Shown here in pieces: positions 25,430 through 33,926 of a stretch of DNA of 64,000 bases. The position numbers and the translations under genes are program-made. The notes below the pieces were generated by a model. It was not told the DNA's origin and ran no database searches. It saw only the letters and a list, made by a program, of their open reading frames with translations. The stretch's first letter is position 1. The number at the start of each line of letters is the position of its first letter. The stretch is taken from positions 1 to 64,000 of the forward strand of contig NZ_ABOX02000032.1 in assembly GCF_000172555.1 (NCBI RefSeq). Direction: 5' to 3'. This DNA comes from Pedosphaera parvula Ellin514 (lineage in GTDB: Bacteria > Verrucomicrobiota > Verrucomicrobiia > Limisphaerales > Pedosphaeraceae).

Positions 25430-25738
25430 ACCATCTATAGGAATGAAATGCCATACCAGCGCCTCAGTCCAGCGCAAAGGCGTAAACGTCCGGTAACACA
25501 CCTCGACAAACGCGTGCTGACGATCCGCAACGTCCGGCTTCTGCAAAATAACGATCGGTCCCAAGTCGCCCCCTCTGACGCCGTGGTAGTAATGCTTGCT
25601 GCCACCGCCACCCGTCTCGACGGAGACACGGTGAATGAGAATGCAGTGCGACCGAGTCCACCCGTACGTAAGACAGTAAAGAACACAGATAACACCCGCG
25701 AACATTATTCCCTTTTTTGTAAGTCCTGGAAATTTCAT
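25424..25738 (-). CDS. Small hypothetical membrane protein
   Basis: A 104-residue protein with one N-terminal transmembrane helix (MFAGVICVLYCLTYGW). The outer part contains a Gly-rich turn and a HAFVEVCYRTFTPLRW segment; no family recognised. ATG at 25736-25738 chosen over an upstream TTG. First gene of the block in transcription order. Confidence 0.5.
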   Translation of the reverse strand: MKFPGLTKKGIMFAGVICVLYCLTYGWTRSHCILIHRVSVETGGGGSKHYYHGVRGGDLGPIVILQKPDVADRQHAFVEVCYRTFTPLRWTEALVWHFIPIDGN

Positions 25739-25902
25739 GGTGAGCAAAACCGCCTAACGCCCCAGCGACCCAGCCCGCGGCACGCGTGGATTGCAACTGG
25801 AGTGCAACAACCGGTTCGTATATTGGAGCACAAAAGTTCCCTCTGCCCTCTAAGCCCGCACCCACAATCACACCCCAAAAATCAGCCTTCAACCGGCCAA
25901 AG

Positions 25903-25936
25903 CCAAAAAAGCCCCGGCACAATTTGCACCGGGGCT
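25903..25936 (-). terminator. Intrinsic terminator of PQQ-repeat gene
   Basis: On the minus strand AGCCCCGG pairs with CCGGGGCT across an 11-nt loop and is followed by TTTTTT. It lies about 36 bp after the stop of the PQQ-propeller gene. Confidence 0.85.
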
Positions 25937-25971
25937 CAAACAACATGCCAAAAGGCATTGAACTTTGTTAC

Positions 25972-28275
25972 TTAAGGCCGCTTTGCAATCTGCATGCCAT
26001 TGATCATGGCAATGGGACCATAGGATGAGCTATCAGGCAGCACGTTGAGTATGACCGGCTGGCCGCTAGCCACTGGAACACCACCGAAGAGCACATACTG
26101 CTGGCCATCGATCCAGGTGGTCGTATTCCACGAAGCAGAACCCACCACTGTCGTGGCCTGCGTGCCGTAATCAATTGAGTTGCTGACCAGGTTGAAGATG
26201 GCATTCTGATCATCCGCCGCACCGTGGCCATAGACGTAAAAGTCATAGGTGCCCGCCGGCAGATTGGTGACGGTCACAGTGAGTGTGCCCCAGTTCTGGG
26301 GATAGATGTAGCCGTCATACATGCCGTCGCTCACCGGATTGCCCCACTGCCCGGGCGCGTTGTTAACCGTGACGCCAACCGTGGAACTGCTGGAGTCCGA
26401 CCACTTGAGGTTGCTCACCGCCGCGGAGGCAACATTTGGAAACCGATAACCGTTCCAAAAGTCGCTCGTGGTCAGGCCCATGGCGGCAAATCCAACCTTG
26501 TCGGCGTCCGCCGCCGCAAAGTTGATGTTCATCAGGTTGGTAGTGGGCATGGTTACAGGGGGCAACAAACCGGCGGGTACAATCTGCACGCCGTTGATCA
26601 TAGCAAGGGGTCCGTAGGCCGAGGCATCCGGCAGGACTTTGATCGTGACCGGCTGATTGCTTGCTACCGAAACCCCTCGCATGACCTCATACTGCAGGCC
26701 CTCCTGCCAGGCCGTGCTGTTCCAGGAAGTAGAACCCACCTTGGTGGTGGCCTTGGTGCCGTAGTCGATCGAGCCGCTCACAAGGCTGAAGATGGCGTTT
26801 TGGTCGTTCGCCGCACCGTGGCCATAAAGGTAGAAGTCATAGATGCCTGCGGGCAGGTTAGTGACAGTCACAGTGAGAGTGCCCCAGTTCTGGGGATAAA
26901 TGTAGCCATCATACATGCCATCGCTCACCGGATTGCCCCACTGCCCGGGCGCGTTGTTAACCGTGACGCCAACCGTGGAACTGCTGGAGTCCGACCACTT
27001 GAGGTTGCTCACCGCTGCGGAGGCAACATTTGGAAACCGATAACCGTTCCAAAAGTCGCTCGTGGTCAGGCCCACGGCCGCAAATCCAACCTTGTCGACG
27101 TCCGCCGCCGCAAAATTGATGTTTATGATGGGCGGGTAGATCGGACTCGCCGCATTCGCATTCCGCACCGGATCTCTCTGTCCCATGGGCCATGCGGAAT
27201 TTGCCAGACTGCTGGTGCCGTACAAGGCATAAAGATACCCGTCATCTGCCGTTACATACAAAGTGCCGTCGTTGCCTATCGCCAGAAACGAGTAAATACC
27301 GCCGATAGACGTGTACGACCATTTCAAACCTCCTCCACTGTTGAGAGCGCCGATTTTTCCAGTTGGCTCGGAGGCCCCGTAATAAATAGTACCATCTTGA
27401 GCAACCGCCGGTGCAGACTGGTCGAAGTAAGATCCATTGTAGTGCGACCACTTCAACGTGCCGTTTGGATTGATGGCCAACAAGTTTCCTGTTAGCTCCC
27501 CAACATAAACAGTCCCATCCACACCAATCACTGGCGAAGTCTCTATGGATGCCGCAGCTGAGTAGGACCATTTTTGAGTGCCGTCTGGATTGATAGCATA
27601 CAACATATTGGCTAACGAGCCAATGTAAACCGTGCCATCCGAGGCAATGGCAGGGGATGATAGGCCGGTGTCAGTGGCAAAGTTCCATTTTTCTGTTCCG
27701 GCTGGAGTAACGGCATGAAGTAAGATGTCAGTACCCGCAACGCTGACTTCTGCTATATAAATGGTGCCATCGGACGCAACCGCTGGCGAATTGTAAGCCT
27801 GGCCGACAATTGGAAACTGCCACTTGAGAGTTCCATCAGGCTTAACAGCATATAGGTACGAGTTATAAGTTATCGTTCCAAAGTATATGGTACCATCCGA
27901 ACCAATAGCCAGATTACCAGTCGTATCATCAGCCAGATATGTCCACTTCAATGTGCCGTCAGGGTTTATGGCATACAGTTTTTTATCCGCACTCGAGACA
28001 TAGACGGATCCATCGGGGCCAATGCTCGGTACGCAGGCAATATAACCACCAGTGGTGTAGGTCCATTTGAGTGTCCCATCCGGATTTAAGGCGTAGAGTT
28101 TGTTATCCCAGGAACCGATGTAAATCGTGCCTGTAACGGGGGAGATTGCTGGTGCGTTATGATAACCCGAAATCGGATACTTCCACTTCAATGTTCCTGG
28201 TGTTTGCGCAGACACGGAAGCTGACACCACCATCCCAAGGATGGCACAAAGGCACTTCAGATAATTTGCTTTCAT
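25972..28275 (-). CDS. Secreted PQQ-propeller protein with tandem C-terminal domains
   Basis: A 767-residue exported protein. Signal peptide about 1-23 (ending SVSA-Q). Residues ~25-370 hold eight or so PQQ/BamB-like blades (LYALNPDGTLKW, LYAINPDGTLKW, IGSDGTIYFG). Residues ~380-767 are two nearly identical ~198-residue domains (INFAAAD-VDKVGFAAVGL ... YGHGA ... MINGVQI) that resemble carbohydrate-binding or PEP-CTERM-type jelly-roll sequences; no exact family is claimed. PQQ-binding residues were not checked, so it may be structural. Probably extracellular. It ends before a strong terminator, and its upstream region is a 960-bp gap. Confidence 0.8.
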   Translation of the reverse strand: MKANYLKCLCAILGMVVSASVSAQTPGTLKWKYPISGYHNAPAISPVTGTIYIGSWDNKLYALNPDGTLKWTYTTGGYIACVPSIGPDGSVYVSSADKKLYAINPDGTLKWTYLADDTTGNLAIGSDGTIYFGTITYNSYLYAVKPDGTLKWQFPIVGQAYNSPAVASDGTIYIAEVSVAGTDILLHAVTPAGTEKWNFATDTGLSSPAIASDGTVYIGSLANMLYAINPDGTQKWSYSAAASIETSPVIGVDGTVYVGELTGNLLAINPNGTLKWSHYNGSYFDQSAPAVAQDGTIYYGASEPTGKIGALNSGGGLKWSYTSIGGIYSFLAIGNDGTLYVTADDGYLYALYGTSSLANSAWPMGQRDPVRNANAASPIYPPIININFAAADVDKVGFAAVGLTTSDFWNGYRFPNVASAAVSNLKWSDSSSSTVGVTVNNAPGQWGNPVSDGMYDGYIYPQNWGTLTVTVTNLPAGIYDFYLYGHGAANDQNAIFSLVSGSIDYGTKATTKVGSTSWNSTAWQEGLQYEVMRGVSVASNQPVTIKVLPDASAYGPLAMINGVQIVPAGLLPPVTMPTTNLMNINFAAADADKVGFAAMGLTTSDFWNGYRFPNVASAAVSNLKWSDSSSSTVGVTVNNAPGQWGNPVSDGMYDGYIYPQNWGTLTVTVTNLPAGTYDFYVYGHGAADDQNAIFNLVSNSIDYGTQATTVVGSASWNTTTWIDGQQYVLFGGVPVASGQPVILNVLPDSSSYGPIAMINGMQIAKRP
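25985..27130 (-). repeat. 594-bp tandem direct repeat inside the PQQ gene
   Basis: Two copies encode the ~198-residue C-terminal domains. The segment GTCGCTCGTGGTCAGGCCCA begins at 26461 in one copy and matches at 27055 in the other, giving the 594-bp period. The middle portion is almost base-identical, indicating recent duplication or gene conversion. Confidence 0.85.
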
Positions 28276-28965
28276 TTATATATATGATTGATTTTTTATT
28301 TCTCTCGTTGCCGACTCGACCATTTTCGGCCGTTCGGCGTGACAAACCGGACACAGGCAACCTTGAAGGGCGCGTGGTTCAGTTTCTTTTTGTACGACTT
28401 TGTTCAAATGTCGGCCACGTTACGGGATTCAATTTTCCCCGCAGTGAATGACATCTCTTTCAACTCCTTTTTGAACAGACCTCGTTATGATAACCAAGTC
28501 AGAAGTCCCGCCACTCTAAAACGATTTTGCGCTATAGCAAACTGCAATGGGTCAATTCTGAAAAGTAGAAGCCCCGCTAATAAACCTACTCCTGACGAAC
28601 ATCTGCTCCTTTAAAGTGCAATGGCACTGTATAAAGGCCGACGAATAATTATCTCTTTGGCGTTGGCATGATGAGAACACGCTTCCTGGAATCGCGCGCG
28701 GTTTGCGCGAGCTTAAAAAGTGCTCGGCACTTTCCGTGCGATCATTTGAATTGGGTCAACGATAGTGTATGCCCGTCCGGATCTGAAACCAGGCCACCAA
28801 AGCGCCGCTGGGCGCATGCCATATACCATCCTCAACTGCGTCATACCTTCATAACGTTGAAAAGCTACTCCGCCTGCACGCAATCGGTGCGCGCCCGGCT
28901 TTCAGAAGTCCAGAAAAACTAAATCAACGATCTTGGAAATTTCCGAACGTGGAAATTTTCTCCCG

Positions 28966-29076
28966 CTACTTCCTCAACCCATTCCAAATCTCCCACAGCT
29001 TCTTCGTCGTATCGATATATGATTCATCGGCTGCCTGCTCTGATTCCTCCGGTATCGGTTTGATCACATCAATCAT
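28966..29076 (-). CDS. Small ORF or gene remnant
   Basis: A 36-codon minus-strand frame starting MIDVIKPIPEESEQAADE and ending KLWEIWNGLRK. Composition looks coding (acidic then basic, Trp-rich end), but a stop lies directly before the ATG and no clear ribosome-binding site is seen. More likely the tail of a lost gene than an intact one. Confidence 0.25.
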   Translation of the reverse strand: MIDVIKPIPEESEQAADESYIDTTKKLWEIWNGLRK

Positions 29077-29140
29077 TCACCAAAATCCATTCAAATGCAC
29101 CCGCACTTCGGTTTATCTCGGAGCCGGATAATCATCCCCA

Positions 29141-29174
29141 AAAAGCCAAAAGGAGAACCCGTTAAGGTTCTCCT
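29141..29174 (-). terminator. Intrinsic terminator of beta-strand-repeat gene
   Basis: AGGAGAACC (29151-29159) pairs with GGTTCTCCT (29166-29174) across a 6-nt loop. On the minus strand the stem is followed by TTTTGGCTTTTT, about 65 nt after the stop of the 1288-residue gene. Confidence 0.85.
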
Positions 29175-29238
29175 CTCTGAAGCTGATGCGTTTAACCTGT
29201 GTTACCTGCCCAGGCAGTCAACACGGTTTATGCGCACT

Positions 29239-32200
29239 CTAAGGCTGGGCCGTACGGTAATAACGAGCGGCGAAATTGGTTGAATCCAAATCAATATAAA
29301 AGAACAGTCCATTCGTACCGGCTGTATTGGTGCCAATGGTTGTCCAGTTAATGCTGGGAGTCAAATTCGTCGCCGCCTGGATCAAATAATTCCGTCCGGG
29401 AATACCGGCAAAATTGATCTGCATGTTTCCATCACCAGTGGTGTTGATGCCGGTGATATTGGAAGGTTGCGTATTGTCTGGCGGAGCAATCGTCACGGTA
29501 ACCGTGGCCGTGGCACTGCCGCCAAAACCATCGCCCACGGTATAAGTAAACGTATCGCTTGTAACATTGGTGCCTGGTGGCGTGTAAAATACTTCGGTCG
29601 CCGTCATGCTGATCGTTCCACCCTGAGTGCTGTTCGTGCTAATGCCAGTAACCACGAGCGCATCCGAATCTGCATCCGTGTCATTGCTTAACAAGGTGGC
29701 GATGGAAACCTTGGTGCCAGCACCATCCGGACGCTGAATCGCATCGTCCCCAGCCGAAGGTGCAATGTTCACCACGAGGCTTGAACTCAAACTGTTCGTG
29801 CTCCCCAACACATTGGTGCTTCCAGAATATTCGGCAACCAGTGTATGAGTGCCATGGGCAATGACTGCGGTATTCGTGTTGGCGACGCCGTTCGTCAGGG
29901 TCACCGGATCACCAAACGGGGTGCCATCCAGCACGAATTGAACCGCGCCGTCTGGTACCGCCAAACTGGGCGACACCGCGCTCAAAGTTGCAGTGAGAGT
30001 CACCGCGCTGCCGGTGGCCACCGGGTTCGCCGAAACCGAGACCACGTTTGTAGAGGCGGCATTGGTCACTGTCACTATGCCATCAACCAAAGCCAAAGCG
30101 TAGTTGGTCGAGGTGAGCGTGCCCAGATTGTTGGTGATAACGTAGGCACCAACGGGGCTGTTGGTATCCGCATCAGTCCCCAAAACTGGAGCTCCGGCAA
30201 CGTCACTGGTTCCCAAGTTTTGACCATTGGCAAAACCGGTGTACGCGACGGTGAAGATGGGATTAGTCGCGCCGTACGGCCGCGAAAGGTTGTTTGCAGT
30301 AACAGTTAACGGTGCCGGGTTCACCGTCAACGTACCGGCCGCATAGGTGATGGAATAATTGTTGGCACTGAAGGTCCCACCCGTCGCCGCACTGGGCGTG
30401 ATGGTATAGCTGCCACCCGCGGCCGAGGTAGCCGCACTGCCGGTGCTGGCCAAAGTGACCGTGCCGATGGTCTGTCCATTCAGCAATCCGCTGCTGGTAA
30501 AGAGCGTTTTGCCCGTGCCGACCGACAGAGTTTGACCATAAGTTTTCGTCTGGTCATTGGCAGTAACGGTCAACGGGGCTTTCGTGACGGTCAGAGTTTT
30601 TGTAGCGTCAGATGACCTGCCCAAGGTGGCGTTTCCTGCATACGAATAGGTGACTGCATAGGCAGTGGCTGAAAACGGTATGGTAGCGGGATTGTAGTTG
30701 ATGGAAAAGTCACCGGTCGCATCATTAATGGTGGTGGTCTGAGCATTGCCATTGATGGTGACGGTGACCGTTTCGCCGATGTCAGGATAGACTGGCCCAG
30801 TGGCGCTGAGAGTGCCGCTCAGGGTCAGAGGTGTCGTGCCGTAAACGATGCTCTGATTGACAGTCAAACCGGAAAAAGTCGGTGCTGTCTGCACAATTAG
30901 GTTTACGTTGCCGCCACTGACCACGATCGATCCACTGGTGCCTGCAGCCAAACCTGTCCCCTGTATCGTAGGAACAGAGTTCGGGGTGCCGCTGATGACG
31001 CCCGTGGTTCCATCACCCACTTGAATCAACCGGTAGGTTCCAACATTCAAGGGAGTAGCAGCAGAATTTGTGACCGTAATCACATTGTTGTTCAGAGTCA
31101 AAGAGCCTTGGGAAATTACCAAAGCTGGATGCGCGGTATCCCCGGTGAAGGCTGTCGGAACGATGGCCAGCGCGACGGGCCGCGAGGCCAGACTCACACT
31201 GGTTCCGCCTTTGATGGTAGCCGGGACAGTCGTACTAATGGCTTGGAGCGTTGTGCTGCTGCTGAGAGTGTAGGAGCTAATGGCAGATACATCAAAGGTT
31301 GCACCCGCAGCAATATTAATAATCGGTGTGCTATTAATGGTTCCAGAACTGCCCAAGACAAGTGTACCGCTGCTAACGATCGTATTACCACTATAGGTGT
31401 TCACCGCGTTAAGGGTCATGGTGCCCGCTCCAACCTTGGTGAAGGTGGCGGCAGCGGCCCCACTGATGATGGTATTGATGGTAGTATCCCCGGGGCCACC
31501 CGCGCTGGTCGCGCTGGCCAGATTTACGGAGGAGAGTTTCGCGGCGGCAGTACCCGTTCCGCTGCTGAGTGTCAGAGTTGGCGCGGATGTGTAACCGCTG
31601 CCTGGGGCAGTGATGGAAACACTTCTCAACGTAAAGTGGGTTGCGTTGCCGGTGCCGGTCGGAGCCGTGCCAGCTGTCCCGATTGTGCCGCCGCTAAATG
31701 TGATTGTTGGTGTGCCGGTAAACCAATCGCCCGCGCCAGTCACGGTGATGGTGGTGCTGATCACACTGGGAGATGCACCAGCCAGGGCGCACGTGGCTGT
31801 AGCGCCGAATCCGCCGCCGCCGCTAATCGTGACCGTCGGTACCGCTGTGTACTTTTGGGTGCCAGCCGTAATGGTGAAGCTTGCGGCAGTCACGCCGAGA
31901 TCCGCCGCCGCAGTGGCCCCGCTCCCGCCGCCGCCAGTAACCGTTACAGTGGCTGGCGCGGTAATGCCACTACCTGCGGCAGTGAGTGTTGCCCCCGCCA
32001 CGGAATCCCCCTGAATGAGGACTGCTGACGAGGATAAATTGCTGTTAACCAGCGCGCCAGCACTGCTGATTCCGGTGCCGTTCAGCAGGAGGGCTGCATT
32101 GATATTCGCTACACCATTCAGATCAATTACGGCACCACTGGCAACGGTGGTGGCCGAATAACCCAGCGCTGCACCGTTGCCGATCTGAAGAGTACCTGAG

Positions 32201-33105
32201 CTAATGGTTGAGGGGCCACCGTAGGTGTTGGCACCGGAAAGCTTCAAAGTGCCGGCGGTTGTCTGTGACTGTTTAGATAGGCCACCCGTCCCACTGATGG
32301 TGCCAGTGAGATTTGCAGTATTGTCGGCGCCACCGCCAACCCCGAGGGACAGGGTAAACTGGCCCAAATTCCAGTTTCCACTATAGGTGGTGGTGAACGG
32401 GTGACCGGTTGTGGATAAATTTAAGCCACCTGTCACACCAGCGGAGAAATCATTGGTAATAGTAATGCCATCCGCTTCAGCAATCAGCGCACTTCCCCCG
32501 GTGCCCACGGTAATCAGACCGGTTCCAAAGGAGCCAGTGCTGTTAAAGTTTATAAGCCCGGAATTTATCGTTGTGCCACCGGTGTAATCATTGCCGGCGT
32601 TATCCAGGAAGATTTGTCCAGATTGGGATTGGACTCCACCGGTGCCCGTTAATTTGCTCTGGATTTTCAGAAAACCAATGCCGGTTCCGGTTCCGCCAAA
32701 AAAGCCCTGCTGATTCAGACCTGGCCCGGCACCGCCAGTAGGATCGATGGTAAAAACGCCTGTGCCAGTAATGGTAACGGTTCCAGCAACGTTGCCGTGA
32801 AGCATGCCGACAACGGTGTGATTAGCATTGGCGGTGACGGTATAAGGGCTGGTGGTATCAGTGGCAGCAGCAAACCTTGGAAAGTTGTCCTCCATCCAAT
32901 TGCCCGTGGCAGCGGTGCCGCCGGAAACAGTGGCCCAATTTGCGCCTTCCCATAAACCAGACGGCGCTACCCCACCCGACCCAGCGGCAGTGCCATTAAT
33001 GTCCCAATAGTAATTTGCCGCCTTGGTAGGACTGGCTAGAATACAAGCGAAGAGGCATATACCAGTCGGAATGAATCCTAATGAATTGTGGGTAGGTTTT
33101 TTCAC
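29239..33105 (-). CDS. Giant secreted protein with autotransporter-associated beta-strand repeats
   Basis: A 1288-residue exported protein. Signal peptide about 1-29 (ASPTKA-A). Residues ~30-600 contain autotransporter-associated beta-strand repeats (KLSGANTYGGPSTISSGTLQIG, given as about 287-308; NTYSGNTIVSSGTLVLG near 590), predicting a right-handed beta-helix. Next come an Ig-like region, two MBG-type domains (LTVTANDQTKTYGQTL, LTVTANNLSRPYGA), an Ig-like repeat and a cadherin-like NDTDADSD...DTFTYTVGDGFGG domain. The last ~62 residues form the shared C-terminal module ending ARYYRTAQP. There is no C-terminal barrel, so it is not a classical autotransporter. Likely a surface adhesin or matrix protein. 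Confidence 0.85.
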   Translation of the reverse strand: MKKPTHNSLGFIPTGICLFACILASPTKAANYYWDINGTAAGSGGVAPSGLWEGANWATVSGGTAATGNWMEDNFPRFAAATDTTSPYTVTANANHTVVGMLHGNVAGTVTITGTGVFTIDPTGGAGPGLNQQGFFGGTGTGIGFLKIQSKLTGTGGVQSQSGQIFLDNAGNDYTGGTTINSGLINFNSTGSFGTGLITVGTGGSALIAEADGITITNDFSAGVTGGLNLSTTGHPFTTTYSGNWNLGQFTLSLGVGGGADNTANLTGTISGTGGLSKQSQTTAGTLKLSGANTYGGPSTISSGTLQIGNGAALGYSATTVASGAVIDLNGVANINAALLLNGTGISSAGALVNSNLSSSAVLIQGDSVAGATLTAAGSGITAPATVTVTGGGGSGATAAADLGVTAASFTITAGTQKYTAVPTVTISGGGGFGATATCALAGASPSVISTTITVTGAGDWFTGTPTITFSGGTIGTAGTAPTGTGNATHFTLRSVSITAPGSGYTSAPTLTLSSGTGTAAAKLSSVNLASATSAGGPGDTTINTIISGAAAATFTKVGAGTMTLNAVNTYSGNTIVSSGTLVLGSSGTINSTPIINIAAGATFDVSAISSYTLSSSTTLQAISTTVPATIKGGTSVSLASRPVALAIVPTAFTGDTAHPALVISQGSLTLNNNVITVTNSAATPLNVGTYRLIQVGDGTTGVISGTPNSVPTIQGTGLAAGTSGSIVVSGGNVNLIVQTAPTFSGLTVNQSIVYGTTPLTLSGTLSATGPVYPDIGETVTVTINGNAQTTTINDATGDFSINYNPATIPFSATAYAVTYSYAGNATLGRSSDATKTLTVTKAPLTVTANDQTKTYGQTLSVGTGKTLFTSSGLLNGQTIGTVTLASTGSAATSAAGGSYTITPSAATGGTFSANNYSITYAAGTLTVNPAPLTVTANNLSRPYGATNPIFTVAYTGFANGQNLGTSDVAGAPVLGTDADTNSPVGAYVITNNLGTLTSTNYALALVDGIVTVTNAASTNVVSVSANPVATGSAVTLTATLSAVSPSLAVPDGAVQFVLDGTPFGDPVTLTNGVANTNTAVIAHGTHTLVAEYSGSTNVLGSTNSLSSSLVVNIAPSAGDDAIQRPDGAGTKVSIATLLSNDTDADSDALVVTGISTNSTQGGTISMTATEVFYTPPGTNVTSDTFTYTVGDGFGGSATATVTVTIAPPDNTQPSNITGINTTGDGNMQINFAGIPGRNYLIQAATNLTPSINWTTIGTNTAGTNGLFFYIDLDSTNFAARYYRTAQP

Positions 33106-33926
33106 GGCATTTTGTTCTGAAGATTGTTAACCAAAAGTAAACAACAAACGTCCCAAAGTTATGAGCATTCGCTCACAACCCAAGTATTGCGTTGGCTTTC
33201 AGTAGATACGGCATCCTCCCAAATAAAACCCATACGTCAAATCATTTTTGAAATATTATATGCTGATAAGATTACTCAGCTAAACGCCCTGCAACTCGAT
33301 TACGATCAGCCTGAACTTTGGGCTCAAATGCGGTGGGCTGAAGAGGCAAAACAGCGAATGCCAAAGAGGAACCACCAATTGTCGCAAACATGCAACTCGC
33401 ATCCAGAGCATTGATGCCCTAAAAGCTGCCAACTTCCCGCGTTCTTTAGCGCCTTCAAACGGACGGAAATGACCACCGCACTGTGAGCCGCAACCATCCC
33501 CGCCCTAGTGGTTTTGGCGTGCAGAAAGATCACGGATATCGGTCGGATTTGCCATCTCCTGGAGCCCGTAGATTTGATGAATTAACACGCCTTTGAGCCT
33601 CGGATTCCTCCTTTGCAGTGTCAATTTACAGGACACTGCCCAACATTGTAGGACATTGCCCGACATAATAAGCCATTTTCATACTCCGTACCCAAGCCCT
33701 TATTAGACTTGCTAAAAAAAATCCCCCATGCGTTTCATTTTCCACACGCAACATCATAACATGCTGAATATAAAGTTGTTATCTGTTTCATAAAGATTAT
33801 TTAAAAATCTAATTTTGCGGGTATTTCGATTCACATGGCAAATCTCCTGCTGTGCGGCGGGAGGCATCACAAGTCACGCGACGCCATTTCTGTAAGGCCG
33901 GTTTCAACAATCCTTGATCAATCACT
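33106..33926. other. Divergent AT-rich region between two giant surface genes
   Basis: About 820 bp separate the oppositely transcribed 1288- and 3130-residue genes and should hold both promoters. A TTG-started 96-codon frame from 33124 is not convincing. The region is AT-rich near 33680-33850 and contains the repeat cluster at 33615-33669. Confidence 0.5.
33615..33669. repeat. Inverted repeat plus 20-bp tandem repeat
   Basis: GCAGTGTC (33615-33622) and GACACTGC form an 8-bp inverted repeat around 9 bases. Overlapping it are two 20-bp direct copies, AGGACACTGCCCAACATTGT (33630-33649) and AGGACATTGCCCGACATAAT (33650-33669). This could be an operator or a remnant of an insertion-sequence end. 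Confidence 0.65.

Larger units (their letters stand above)
28276..29238. other. Long intergenic region
   Basis: No full gene recognised over about 960 bp. Visible items: a perfect hairpin AAAGTGC-TCG-GCACTTT at 28717-28733, a small coding-like remnant at 28966-29076 and the terminator at 29141-29174. The part next to 28275 should hold the PQQ-gene promoter. Confidence 0.5.

Noticed and set aside
25757-25900. Possible further cassette boundary downstream of the PQQ gene
   Set aside because: CCTAACGCCCCAGC looks attC-like for a few bases, but no partner core or repeat similarity was found.
26224-27495. 423-codon plus-strand frame within the PQQ gene
   Set aside because: Antisense shadow of the tandem repeat; it repeats with the same 594-bp period and has no start context.
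28668-28922. 84-codon plus-strand frame
   Set aside because: No family, no ribosome-binding site, and it crosses the hairpin at 28717-28733.
31021-32028. Long plus-strand frame antisense to the beta-strand-repeat gene
   Set aside because: It is the opposite-strand shadow of a low-complexity Gly/Thr/Ser-rich gene; the composition follows from the other strand.
33124-33414. 96-codon plus-strand frame starting with TTG
   Set aside because: No ribosome-binding site and no family resemblance. It sits in the shared promoter region of two giant genes, and its composition is not clearly coding.
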